From: Pycnopodia helianthoides
Lineage: Eukaryota > Echinodermata > Asteroidea > Forcipulatida > Asteriidae
Length of the DNA stretch: 64,000 nucleotides
NCBI GenBank assembly: GCA_032158295.1
Contig: CM063255.1
Coordinates: 17,574,094 to 17,638,093 of the forward strand
Reading direction: 5' to 3'
Shown: positions 44,180-58,042 of the stretch, one piece after another
How the letters are laid out: the number at the start of each line of letters is the position of its first letter
Numbering within the stretch: the first letter of the stretch is position 1
Position numbers and translations under genes: made by a program
The notes under the pieces: model-generated
What the model saw: the letters and a program-made list of their open reading frames with translations, nothing else
Database searches by the model: none
Told to the model about the DNA's origin: nothing

Positions 44180-47100
44180 GGTCATGACGGTAAAAACTAT
44201 TTTTGGTAATCATGCAAGAGACGCCTGTTCATAAGCTTGTCGACTCTCGTAAATTCAACTCTTCACTAATCAGAGTTTGGTATGCCGCTCCTTAGATACG
44301 TATGGAAGCAGGAGCTATGGTAACTGTACAAAACTCAGCCTTGGTTACCAAAATAGAAACATGGGCGTGGATATGATAAGTGGTGCATGATGCTTTTTAG
44401 CTATAGAATGTACATAAGACTCAACACAACACATGATGAGACACGGCAAGGTCATTTTGGGGAGTATGGCATAATCAGCAAAGCTATAATACTCATTTTA
44501 TGAGACTGTCCAAATCCATTAAGTTCTTCTGTTTTCACACATACATTCAAGATGCTAGGTCTGTTTTTTGACTGATTTACCTGAGAAAAAAATTTAATAG
44601 CTATTTATACAGTTTTGATAAAGTTAAAAAGTTTAATTTAAGGTATTGCTCAAAAAAAAAAAAATGTCAACATTGAGTGGTAGTTAATTAAAAATCTAAA
44701 AATGACTTATCGTCGGATCCCGACACCTCATAATAAAAAAATATTTTAAAATAAAATAATCTGTCGTCGAAATATGGGCCATGTAACTTTCAAACACCCT
44801 GAACTGACCCATTAGTAGAGTTAGTTACTTTCAAAATAGGATTAGATTTGACAGGTTCTATTCTCAAAAAATAATGATAAACATTTTATAAATATATAAA
44901 TAAACAACCTGCAATATTTTGTGTAACTCTTCCCGAGATTGCATCTAAACTTACATTCTCTTTGTATGATCTGGAACAATTTGTCAGTGCAGATAGCTAG
45001 TCAAAAAGTCTGCAATATGGTTGACATAATTAATTGCTGAAATGCAATGTTATTGCAGGTTTGTCAACTTATATTTATTTACAGGACAGTTGAAAAATAT
45101 TAATAAAAAAAAAGTCATTCTGTAACTTTCAGGGGTTTTACACAAATGGTTTGGATCTGTGCTCTTATGCAAAATTTTAGCCAGGATTTGGTGAGTGTCA
45201 AAATTTGCTGGAAATAAAAAACTGGGTGTCCAAATTGTTCACTTAAAATACATTTACATGTAAATGACAGATAAAACAGGGTGTCCAAAAGAAACCCAGA
45301 CACCCCTCTGGCTAACACTATGCTTTGATGAGGTTTTTTTTGTAATATACTTAGCTACTTATTTTTATAATTTTTATAATTGCCTTATAATTTTTATATC
45401 TTGCCCTGCATAGGTTTCGAGGCACACAATTTCAGACACTGATACCATACAAACCACGCTTTTTTAACACTTTCCACTTGATGCCATGATGAACGAAATT
45501 AGTTTGCGCCTGGCAGTTTGTTAATTATCAACAACGGCTTATTGTTCAGGTTTGGTGTACCGTTATGAAAAGGAAAGGTGTGTGGTAACAGTACCAGCCG
45601 CAGTCACAAATTGGCCAACAATACGTGTTTCCACTGCTAATTTTTTGATTAACGCCTCGTGGACAAGCCGACCTAGTTCTTGACAGCAATAGGTGCCGCA
45701 AACTTGACCTTGTGGCTAAATATTGTGTAAGACGCACTCGCTAAAAGAAACTAAATGTTTTCCTTTTAAGGAAGATTATGAATTCGCCATGGTTGGTGAG
45801 TGTGTTTATAGCATAGCTTTAAAAACCCAACGTAATCGTACAATACCAGATACACAACAATATCCTTAGAATAGTTAAGATTGATGATAAGAAAATTCAT
45901 TTATATATTTATCTCTATAATCCAATCCTATCTTGTTATGCACTTGCTTCGATACCCATACCACATTTAAAGTTCAAAATTATGCCCGTCTTGATGCCGA
46001 AAACTTTTAATTTTAGAATTCAATTCATTACATGAAAAATTACTCATTAGCTACTTTTCCCCCTCATTAATTTAACAATATATTATTTGTTATAACTGTT
46101 ATTACTGTTTATTCTGTAATGTATTTCCTTATATGTTTGCCTGTACTTAGGCCTATTCAATTTAGAAAGGGATGTCTTGTTAACAGTTATGAGTATGACA
46201 TCTTTTTTCAAAATCTTGGAATGTGGCACAGCCAGACAATACCACAGCAACGCACAAACGAAAACAAAATAGAGCGACTCCGTACGATCTGAATTATAAT
46301 TTCTGAAGGCAAAATTTTAAAAGGAATCCTGCTCACTAAGGACTTTATTGGGAGGACTATATTGTGTTAGACCAAAGAAATCCTTAAAATTTCTTTCTAC
46401 CACTCTTATGCCACTGGTTATTATACTGTTCTGAAAGGACATGCTACTATATCATTTTGACCTACTTTATTATTGGCAGCAGGCATGACGCTTGATCATT
46501 GGGAAAAAATTAATTTTTTTTATCAATTACAAGTGCACACCAAAAGGACCTATGGTATAAATGCAAAAATTAGTTAGTGACCTGACGTTTTGACCCAAGC
46601 AAAGTCTTTCTCGAAAGCTAACTTACTTTCCTGTCGCAGTTTTTTTTTCAGGGGGGGGGGGGATAGGGGGATCCTGTTTCTTTTTTCCATTTCATTTTTT
46701 TAAGGGTGAACAAAGGTGGCACATATGGAACACCATAGCAGCACCTTAACACATTCAAACCTTAACATTTGACCCCTGCTCGATGTTCCAAAGTAGTGGT
46801 TATGTGGGTACCATGTGCAGATTGTTGTAGCATAGTTAAAGAAAACACAAGTTTGACAAACGCTGAGGAAAGGTTTCTTGACTTTTCTTTTAAGTTTTAC
46901 CAAATGTAAGTATAGTTTTAGTTTACTTTACCCCCACCCCCTCCTCTGCAAAACTACAGGATTTAACAAAAATTATGAGCCAGCCTTTATGCGTGAAAAA
47001 AATTGACAACTAGTTTGTTGTATTACGGGTTTCAAAACATGGTTTAATTACATGAGTGCAGTTAATGGTCTCACCAATGTTATTATTTGACCAGTTTTTT

Positions 47101-49660
47101 GCACACTTGGAGATAGGATACATGTAGCCCTTCAAATGGCCTAGTACAAAAGGGAATCAAGCAAACGATGATATAAAGCCAAGTAGCAAACCATTACAAA
47201 GTATATCTTTAATATTATTACAGTTCGTAGGTTTGAACCTGTCACAAGATCTTATGGCTATATCCTAATTGATGCCAATTGTTTGCCCTCAAGGTTAAAA
47301 ACTGAATAACTTTGAACAACTTGGATAATGGGAGCATGTTTAATTAGCGTGTCTTAGTTAACTAAAAAACAGTTTGCACTTACGGTTACATTCATGCTTC
47401 CTTGCAGTACCGTGGCTGCTCAGTGTATCCCTAGTAATACTAAACAGCGCCCTCTTTTGACATTACTTTAAAGAAGCTCTGGTAGTTGAATTGGTCCAAC
47501 ATCTGACGTCACATTTCTGGACTCTTGATGAATGCCAGGTTGCTACCGGAATGGATGGTAGCAACAGTTGACCTACTGACTCAGTAGAAACTTGTACAAA
47601 CTGTATACGAATGTACATCATGCACGACAATTGCACCATGAATCAATCACAACACAAATATGAAATTTCCAGAAGTCCAAGCATAATCGAATGAAACTCT
47701 CGGCTTTGTAACCATTCAGTGACTGCTTTGAACAATCTTGAATGAACGTTAGTATGTTTGGTTTTTAAGCACACATATTTTGTTTCTTGTTTTATCGAAC
47801 AATAGTGTATACCCTGTTACAACAAACCCAAATAAAAAAAAGAAATAAACTTATTGGTTAACTGCTCGAAAAACTCCCAGGTCAAAACTGACCACAAGGC
47901 ATGACCCACAACATACATCCACATAAATAATTGAACTTGTGTACATTCAACATTGATTTCAAAATGTTTATTATTCAATGACACTAATCAAGTTTGTTTC
48001 GTTAGCATTAAATAAAAGAACATTAAAAGGTCATTTTTCTTTAATTGCGTTTAAGCCTGTCTAGAAGCAACATTTAGGTGCTGAAAAATCACAGGAATCA
48101 CAAAAAAACGTGTTTACATTGCAAATCCACGCTACCTACGCTAAGAACAATGTAAAATGACATCCAGTTTAATTGCAATTACACAAATTAAAACAACTAG
48201 TCAAATATAGATTAGACTACTGTTGATTAACAGATAATTATCTAATTGTTGTAGTGACTACAAATTAGTCTCATTTAAACACTGAAGTAGAAGAATTTAT
48301 GACAAAGAAAAAAAGCTTTAAAATACAACACAACTATGTAGATTTCTTTTCCCAGCCGGCTTCAGTTAACTTGAATTTTTTGTACAAGTGTTTCACTTTA
48401 TGTTTTGTGTGTTGCATGCTACATTTAGGAGCCAAAAATCACCGGAATTACCCTAAACTAAATTTACTTGCTGTTGTCGTGTCTGAGTGAATAGTCTAAA
48501 GCAATGTACTTTTAGTTAAAGGCAGGGTCAACTTTTGGCAAGTATCCTCACTTGGTGTTTCCAAACATATGCATGAAATAAAAAACCTGTGAAAATTTGG
48601 ACTTCAATGATCATTGACGTAGCAAGAAAATAATGAAAGAAAAACACCCTTGTTACATAAAACTGTGTGCTTTCAGATGCCCAACAAAGGCTTCCTCAAA
48701 TTCAAGTTTTGAGTGAAAAATTACCTCTTTCTCTAAAGCAACATTTCTTCAAAGTGGGTCGTTTCGACCAAAGTTTTAAAATATCAACAACTCCAGTGCT
48801 CTTTACCAAGTAAGTTTTTTACGGTCATGACCTTGTGGAGTAATTACAAAAAGTGTACCATGCCTTCAAGAGAAAAAACTCAAATTTTTAAACCTGTTAC
48901 AATTGCTGTCCCATTTTTGCAAAATCTGATGCCCTTATAGTAACCACAATTGAAACATTTTTGTTACACCAAATGCTACACAATAAAATTTAAATCAAGG
49001 TCGATTTTGATTGGTTTTCAACAGCTTGGTATACCATTATAAATTCCACAATAAAAGTTGATGTTCGGATTGTAGGGGTGTTTTTCTATGGTGAGTCTTT
49101 TGTTTGCTTGTCTGTTCATTTTGACTGTATGCCTGTCTGTCCTGTGTCTGCTTGCTTTTGTATGTGTTCCAGAATAAAAATTTATCCTGAAACATTTCAT
49201 GACCATACTTTAGGTATTGTTCAGATTGCTAAAAAGTCTCTCAAATTTCACTGAGTAATTTCACAGAGCACTTTAAACACAATCAAGTACTGTGTTAAAA
49301 GATACACCTCATATAATAAAACATGAATAGTACTTTCCAAAATTTTACATTAACACATAATATAAGAATATAATTATCGACATAACTTTCCCTAAACATT
49401 AAACAGTTATGATATTACCCAATCTTATTACGACCATTATAAACACCAATAAATAATTCAATCTAACTAATCTAAAATGATTATGTAATTGAAATACAAA
49501 GTTTAGTTTCAGTGAAATTGATAGATATGGGTGTCGTTTGAGAACAGAACGTTCTGAAGTGCTGGTTAAATTCATGGTATAATGTTTATGTAAACGTTAC
49601 CATTTGAAGATTTTTTATTACTACTTGAAGTAGAATATTTCCCGTCGTGTTAAACCCAGT
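44180..49660. other. Spacer between genes C and D
   Basis: Same layout as the B/C spacer: promoter region, TTAGCCAG repeat (45178-45313), 'AAGTCTTTCTCGAAAGC' block with a poly-G tract (about 46650) and a TTAA-type MITE. It is almost identical to the D/E spacer. No additional gene was seen. Confidence 0.5.
48520..48867. mobile_element. TTAA-type MITE, unit D spacer
   Basis: TTAA-AGGCAGGGTCAACTTTTGG to GTGTACCATGCC. It has a short internal deletion after CTTTTGGCAAG compared with unit A, and unit E shares that deletion. Confidence 0.7.
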
Positions 49661-49667
49661 GGTTATC

Positions 49668-52546
49668 TCAATTATTGAATAAATCACACGGTTTATAGCT
49701 CAAAACTGTATTTTCTGGGTAACTTTGGAGGCCAATGAACCACTCATTCCCGAGAGATGAGATAGTAAAATTGCAAGCGATGTATGAGTCATGATTCCCT
49801 TTCAACCCGACATTGATGCTCATACCATCAAATGCTATCATGACTGCTGACCCAATGAAGTTCAAAGTTGACCGAGGGCATTCCTGTGGTCCGAAGGTGC
49901 CATCTGGGTGAAATGTGATGACTGAAGAATATTGGCTCAATGCTTTCAGGAAGAAAAGAAAGAAAAAGAGAGAACAGATGTTTTAAAATATCATTGCAAC
50001 AACTAATAAGGATATGCTCCCAGATAATTTTTAAAATAATCAATAAAACTTGATTTTTCAAAAAAAGGACACAAAGTTTGACCACTTTCTTTGCAAACTG
50101 AACAACAAATAAACAATTAACAGCAATTTCACATAGACCCAAGTTACATAGGGCTAATATGAACTACTTTTGAGGCAATCCCAAAGATATCAAACCGTTC
50201 ACATTTTCAAAATTTCAAATAAATGATATTGTAAGACACTATACACATGTACACAAAAATGTCCCTTGTGCATCACTAAAAAAACCTTTTTGCAAACTGT
50301 AGTTTGTTGCCTCCAACTTGCCTGTGAAAAATGCCCCAATGTGACAAGGCATTTACGCTCATGAAATAACACTTACCCACTGTGAAACGTGTGTTGTCTA
50401 TTACTGTTTTGTCAGTAGCAAAGTATAGAGTCACATCTCCTGGCTCCTTTATAGTTAGTTCCATTTCCATTGGTAGTACCAGCTTTGATTCTTTCCAAAT
50501 GACATCTTGAAGTGTAGTGAATATGTCACATGGTGGTTCGTGCATTACTGTGCTTGCTGAAATTTAATGAAAATATTCTTGTTCAAATTGCAGTCGATTG
50601 TTAAACAAGAGAGTGGGTTGAATGGAACGTTAATAGGGGTTTTTTTTGCATAAAAAAGCGCAGAAAATTTATCAAGAGTGTTTTTTGTTTTTTTTATCGA
50701 AAAAACTGTTCTTTGTATAGGATTTTGGACAACTGCAATACTTCGCCGGTATCAAAGGAAGTTTTTAAAAATTACCGTAGACTTGGTTCCAGTCTGTTAT
50801 TGAGTTTTTCACCCTTCAAAATAGCCGATAATAAAGTACTGCCTGAAACAGCGCCTCAACCCTCTTATGGATAACCTTCGATCACAGACTTCAGAATCCT
50901 GTTAATCAGTTTGTACCCAACCTATGGCAATTTAGTCCAAGAATGAACAGGACAATCTGATAGATCGTAATCTTCAAATGTTTTGTTTTTAATATTCAAA
51001 TTTAACCCAGGGCCTACTATTAAGTATTTATTTATTAAAGAAATATAACAATTTGGGGAATCTTTGGATATTAAGTGATATTCACATGGATGAAACATAC
51101 CGTCCTTGCATCCAAGCACTTCACGAATCTTCTCCTTGTTTTTTCTCAACGGGGCGTAATTGAAACGAACCGCTCCACTGGGACGAGGTTGTGGTGTGGT
51201 GTTCAATCCACCCATGCGAAACTCAGTGCATTCACATGGGTTTCTATCAGCAATGTACCAGCGGTATCCATTTTTAGCAGCTGGTTCTTGGCCAAAGTAG
51301 CAAACATGGGCTTGAACTGAAAACAAAAAATAACCTCACATGTTCAGTAAGGCTGATTGAAGTGTTGCAATAATTCTTACATTGTTACTGACCCGTTCAG
51401 CATTGAGAATTCAGAAAGAATCCTGAATGTCAAACACTAATTTTGTTTTACATCATTAGCTTGGTGGCAGTTATTTGATTTTAAGGAGAAAACAAACTTT
51501 GTGGCCCTCTTAGTTATCTTGTTCAATCACTTTTGTGTTTGTTAAATAGGGGAAACAGTGCCATATCTCCATCTGTTTTATAGTACAATTATCTAGGTTT
51601 AATATCAAGTCTGCAGTATCATGTGTTTTAAAAAGTAACAAAACAGCATGAGGAAATTAATAGCAGTTGGCGTCAGTGGCTTTAAAGTAAGTTAGGTAAT
51701 AAAACTTAATCATAGCAGGGCAAAATGGAGAAGGTTTTCCATTCCATTTCAAGTAACATCTCTAACATATGGTACTCCAAGACAAAGCACTACCATGACT
51801 ACTCCACAAACGTTTCCAAATTGTACTAAAAGGCTGGAAAATGATTGTATTTTAATTGAGACAATTGGGTAAGAAACTAATGCAACTTATTCACTTAAAA
51901 TTGGAACATTAATAAGATTGGTAAATGGCCTGAGCTGATGCTGGCTCAGATAAATCACCTGCCTGTATATTTTTTAATTTCTGTGAAAGATGAAAAAGAA
52001 AAATCCTTTTGTGTCCATATTTCTACTAAATTTTCTTTCTTGGGTTCTTTCCAGTCATTTAAAAAAAAATTATTGCCCAAAAAGCATAGGCCTAAAGAAT
52101 GCCAACATTTCCCTTTAACTTGAAAAAAATAATATTGCAGGTGCCAGGTCCCGTGGGGCTACGACCCATTTGTTGGTCAGTATGTCAAAAAGACCCCCCA
52201 AAATGGGTCAAAATTACACATAATTCGATTTAAAATCTGTTTTTTTAAACTTGTTTCAGGGTCAGCTTGGAAATTGTTAAGCAGGATTCCGACCCAGAAA
52301 TTGGTCAAGCCCCCTGGCACCCAGATTGTGTAATGGGTTTTTGTCTTCATTCAAATCGACAGGTTGTCTGAAAATACATTAAGCATCTAGCACAAAAGCT
52401 TCATTATGAAAGGATAGGCCTACTCACTAATTAGTACAATAGATAATGGTTTGATATAGCAAACTATTTAAGATTGTAGTTGTCTTACCTTGGATATATA
52501 TTGATGATATCAATAGAACATTGAGCAGTGGTGTCATCAAAGCCAT
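49668..52546 (-). CDS. Secreted Cys-rich protein, array copy D
   Basis: Exons: 52489-52546, 51101-51316, 50377-50556 and 49668-49942; 729 nt, 242 aa, with all splice sites and phases as in copy A. Signal peptide MALMTPLLNVLLISSIYIQ. Exon 2 shows copy-specific changes (NTTPQPRPSGAVRFNYAPL, then RKNKEK and LGCKD). Exon 4 keeps eight mature Cys overall and a sequon (CNFT). Its first part matches copies A and E (FGPQECPRSTLNF), while the end matches copy C (SYPENTVLSYK), so it is a mosaic. The frame is fully open, and function is as for copy A. Confidence 0.82.
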
Positions 52547-52549
52547 ATT

Positions 52550-55500
52550 TCGGTCATGACGGTAAAAACTATTTTTGGTAATCATGCAAGAGACGCCTGT
52601 TCATAAGCTTGTCGACTCTCGTAAATTCAACTCTTCACTAATCAGAGTTTGGTATGCCGCTCCTTAGATACGTATGGAAGCAGGAGCTATGGTAACTGTA
52701 CAAAACTCAGCCTTGGTTACCAAAATAGAAACATGGGCGTGGATATGATAAGTGGTGCATGATGCTTTTTAGCTATAGAATGTACATAAGACTCAACACA
52801 ACACATGATGAGACACGGCAAGGTCATTTTGGGGAGTATGGCATAATCAGCAAAGCTATAATACTCATTTTATGAGACTGTCCAAATCCATTAAGTTCTT
52901 CTGTTTTCACACATACATTCAACATGCTAGGTCTGTTTTTTGACTGATTTACCTGAGAAAAAAAATTTAATAGCTATTTATACAGTTTTGATAAAGTTAA
53001 AAAGTTTAATTTAAGGTATTGCTCAAAAAAAAAAAAATGTCAACATTGAGTGGTAGTTAATTAAAAATCTAAAAATGACTTATCGTCGGATCCCGACACC
53101 TCATAATAAAAAATATTTTTAAAATAAAATAATCTGTCGTCGAAATATGGGCCATGTAACTTTCAAACACCCTGAACTGACCCATTAGTAGAGTTAGTTA
53201 CTTTCAAAATAGGATTAGATTTGACAGGTTCTATTCTCAAAAAATAATGATAAACATTTTATAAATATATAAATAAACAACCTGCAATATTTTGTGTAAC
53301 TCTTCCCGAGATTGCATCTAAACTTACATTCTCTTTGTATGACCTGGAACAATTTGTCAGTGCAGATAGCTAGTCAAAAAGTCTGCAATATGGTTGACAT
53401 AATTAATTGCTGAAATGCAATGTTATTGCAGGTTTGTCAACTTATATTTATTTACAGGACAGTTGAAAAATATTAATAAAAAAAAGTCATTCTGTAACTT
53501 TCAGGGGTTTTACACAAATGGTTTGGATCTGTGCTCTTATGCAAAATTTTAGCCAGGATTTGGTGAGTGTCAAAATTTGCTGGAAATAAAAAACTGGGTG
53601 TCCAAATTGTTCACTTAAAATACATTTACATGTAAATGACAGATAAAACAGGGTGTCCAAAAGAAACCCAGACACCCCTCTGGCTAACACTATGCTTTGA
53701 TGAGGTTTTTTTTGTAATATACTTAGCTACTTATTTTTATAATTTTTATAATTGCCTTATAATTTTTATATCTTGCCCTGCATAGGTTTCGAGGCACACA
53801 ATTTCAGACACTGATACCATACAAACCACGCTTTTTTAACACTTTCCACTTGATGCCATGATGAACGAAATTAGTTTGCGCCTGGCAGTTTGTTAATTAT
53901 CAACAACGGCTTATTGTTCAGGTTTGGTGTACCGTTATGAAAAGGAAAGGTGTGTGGTAACAGTACCAGCCGCAGTCACAAATTGGCCAACAATACGTGT
54001 TTCCACTGCTAATTTTTTGATTAACGCCTCGTGGACAAGCCGACCTAGTTCTTGACAGCAATAGGTGCCGCAAACTTGACCTTGTGGCTAAATATTGTGT
54101 AAGACGCACTCGCTAAAAGAAACTAAATGTTTTCCTTTTAAGGAAGATTATGAATTCGCCATGGTTGGTGAGTGTGTTTATAGCATAGCTTTAAAAACCC
54201 AACGTAATCGTACAATACCAGATACACAACAATATCCTTAGAATAGTTAAGATTGATGATAAGAAAATTCATTTATATATTTATCTCTATAATCCAATCC
54301 TATCTTGTTATGCACTTGCTTCGATACCCATACCACATTTAAAGTTCAAAATTATGCCCGTCTTGATGCCGAAAACTTTTAATTTTAGAATTCAATTCAT
54401 TACATGAAAAATTACTCATTAGCTACTTTTCCCCCTCATTAATTTAACAATATATTATTTGTTATAACTGTTATTACTGTTTATTCTGTAATGTATTTCC
54501 TTATATGTTTGCCTGTACTTAGGCCTATTCAATTTAGAAAGGGATGTCTTGTTAACAGTTATGAGTATGACATCTTTTTTCAAAATCTTGGAATGTGGCA
54601 CAGCCAGACAATACCACAGCAACGCACAAACGAAAACAAAATAGAGCGACTCCGTACGATCTGAATTATAATTTCTGAAGGCAAAATTTTAAAAGGAATC
54701 CTGCTCACTAAGGACTTTATTGGGAGGACTATTATTGTGTTAGACCAAAGAAATCCTTAAAATTTCTTTCTACCACTCTTATGCCACTGGTTATTATACT
54801 GTTCTGAAAGGACATGCTACTATATCATTTTGACCTACTTTATTATTGGCAGCAGGCATGACGCTTGATCATTGGGAAAAAATTAATTTTTTTTATCAAT
54901 TACAAGTGCACACCAAAAGGACCTATGGTATAAATGCAAAAATTAGTTAGTGACCTGACGTTTTGACCCAAGCAAAGTCTTTCTCGAAAGCTAACTTACT
55001 TTCCTGTCGCAGTTTTTTTTTTCAGGGGGGGGGGGATAGGGGGATCCTGTTTCTTTTTTCCATTTCATTTTTTTAAGGGTGAACAAAGGTGGCACATATG
55101 GAACACCATAGCAGCACCTTAACACATTCAACCTTAACATTTGACCCCCTGCTCGATGTTCCAAAGTAGTGGTTATGTGGGTACCATGTGCAGATTGTTG
55201 TAGCATAGTTAAAGAAAACACAAGTTTGACAAACGCTGAGGAAAGGTTTCTTGACTTTTCTTTTAAGTTTTACCAAATGTAAGTATAGTTTTAGTTTACT
55301 TTACCCCCACCCCCTCCTCTGCAAAACTACAGGATTTAACAAAAATTATGAGCCAGCCTTTATGCGTGAAAAAAATTGACAACTAGTTTGTTGTATTACA
55401 GGTTTCAAAACATAGTTTAATTACATGAGTGCAGTTAATGGTCTCACCAATGTTATTATTTGACCAGTTTTTTGCACACTTGGAGATAGGATACATGTAG

Positions 55501-58040
55501 CCCTTCAAATGGCCTAGTACAAAAGGGAATCAAGCAAATGATGATATAAAGCCAAGTAGCAAACCATTACAAAGTATATCTTTAATATTATTACAGTTCG
55601 TAGGTTTGAACCTGTCACAAGATCTTATGGCTATATCCTAATTGATGCCAATTGTTTGCCCTCAAGGTTAAAAACTGAATAACTTTGAACAACTTGGATA
55701 ATGGGAGCATGTTTTAATTAGCGTGTCTTAGTTAACTAAAAAACAGTTTGCACTTACGGTTACATTCATGCTTCCTTGCAGTACCGTGGCTGCTCAGTGT
55801 ATCCCTAGTAATACTAAACAGCGCCCTCTTTTGACATTACTTTAAAGAAGCTCTGGTAGTTGAATTGGTCCAACATCTGACGTCACATTTCTGGACTCTT
55901 GATGAATGCCAGGTTGCTACCGGAATGGATGGTAGCAACAGTTGACCTACTGACTCAGTAGAAACTTGTACAAACTGTATACGAATGTACATCATGCACG
56001 ACAATTGCACCATGAATCAATCACAACACAAATATGAAATTTCCAGAAGTCCAAGCATAATCGAATGAAACTCTCGGCTTTGTAACCATTCAGTGACTGC
56101 TTTGAACAATCTTGAATGAACGTTAGTATGTTTGGTTTTAAGCACACATGTTTTGTTTCTTGTTTTATCGAACAATAGTGTATACCCTGTTACAACAAAC
56201 CCAAATAAAAAAAAGAAATAAACTTATTGGTTAACTGCTCGAAAAACTCCCAGGTCAAAACTGACCACAAGGCATGACCCACAACATACATCCACATAAA
56301 TAATTGAACTTGTGTACATTCAACATTGATTTCAAAATGTTTATTATTCAATGACACTAATCAAGTTTGTTTCGTTAGCATTAAATAAAAGAACATTAAA
56401 AGGTCATTTTTCTTTAATTGCGTTTAAGCCTGTCTAGAAGCAACATTTAGGTGCTGAAAAATCACAGGAATCACAAAAAAAACGTGTTTACATTGCAAAT
56501 CCACGCTACTACGCTAAGTACAATGTAAAATGACATCCAGTTTAATTGCAATTACACAAATTAAACAACTAGTCAAATATAGATTAGACTACTGTGATTA
56601 ACAGATAATTATCTAATTGTTGTAGTGACTACAAATTAGTCTCATTTAAACACTGAAGTAGAAGAATTTATGACAAAGAAAAAAAGCTTTAAAATACAAC
56701 ACAACTATGTAGATTTCTTTTCCCAGCCGGCTTCAGTTAACTTGAATTTTTTGTACAAGTGTTTCACTTTATGTTTTGTGTGTTGCATGCTACATTTAGG
56801 AGCCAAAAATCACCGGAATTACCCTAAACTAAATTTACTTGCTGTTGTCGTGTCTGAGTGAATAGTCTAAAGCAATGTACTTTTAGTTAAAGGCAGGGTC
56901 AACTTTTGGCAAGTATCCTCACTTGGTGTTTCCAAACATATGCATGAAATAAAAAACCTGTGAAAATTTGGACTTCAATGATCATTGACGTAGCAAGAAA
57001 ATAATGAAAAAAAACACCCTTGTTACATAAAACTGTGTGCTTTCAGATGCCCGATAAAGGCTTCCTCAAATTCAAGTTTTGAGTGAAAAATTACCTCTTT
57101 CTCTAAAGCAACATTTCTTCAAAGTGGGTCGTTTCGACCAAAGTTTTAAAATATCAACAACTCCAGTGCTCTTTACCAAGTAAGTTTTTTTACTGTCATG
57201 ACCTTGTGGAGTAATTACAAAAAGTGTACCATGCCTTCAAGAGAAAAAACAATTTCATCAAATTTTAAAACCTGTTACAATTGCTGTCCCATTTTTGCAA
57301 AATCTGATGCCCTTACCACAATTAAAACATTTTTGTTACACCAAATGCTACATAATAAAATTTAAATCAAGGTCGATTTTGATTGGTTTTCAACAGTCTT
57401 GATATACCATTATAAATTCCACAATAAAAGTTGATGTTCAGATTGTAGGGGTGTTTTTCTATGGTGAGTCTTTTGTTTGCTTGTCTGTTCATTTTGACTG
57501 TATGCCTGTCTGTCCTGTGTCTGCTTGCTTTTGTATGTGTTCCAGAATAACAATTTATCCTGAAACATTTCATGACCATACTTTAGGTATTGTTCAGATT
57601 GCTAAAAAGTCTCTCAAATTTCACTGAGTAATTTCAGAGGGAGCACTTTAAACACAATCAAGTACTGTGTTAAAAGATACACCTCATATAATAAAACATG
57701 AATAGTACTTTCCAAAATTTTACATTAATACATAATATAAGAATATAATTATCGACATAACTTTCCCTAAACATTAAACAGTTATGATATTACCCAATCT
57801 TATTACGACCATTATAAACACCAATAAATAATGCAACCTAACTAATCTAAAATGATTATGTAATTGAAATACAAAGTTTAGTTTCATTGAAATTGATAGA
57901 TATGTGTGTCGTTTGAGAACAGAACATTCTGAAGTGCTGGTTAAATTTATGGTATAATGTTTATGTAAACGTTACCATTTGAAGATTTTTTATTACTACT
58001 TGAAGTAGAATATTTCCGGTCGTGTTAAACCCAGTGGTTT
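52550..58040. other. Spacer between genes D and E
   Basis: Near-identical to the C/D spacer, base for base over long stretches, including the TTAGCCAG repeat (53548-53686) and a poly-G tract near 55025. It holds a TTAA-type MITE at 56890-57237. No further gene was seen. Confidence 0.5.
56890..57237. mobile_element. TTAA-type MITE, unit E spacer
   Basis: TTAA-AGGCAGGGTCAACTTTTGG to GTGTACCATGCC. Shares the internal deletion of the unit D copy. Confidence 0.7.
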
Positions 58041-58042
58041 TC

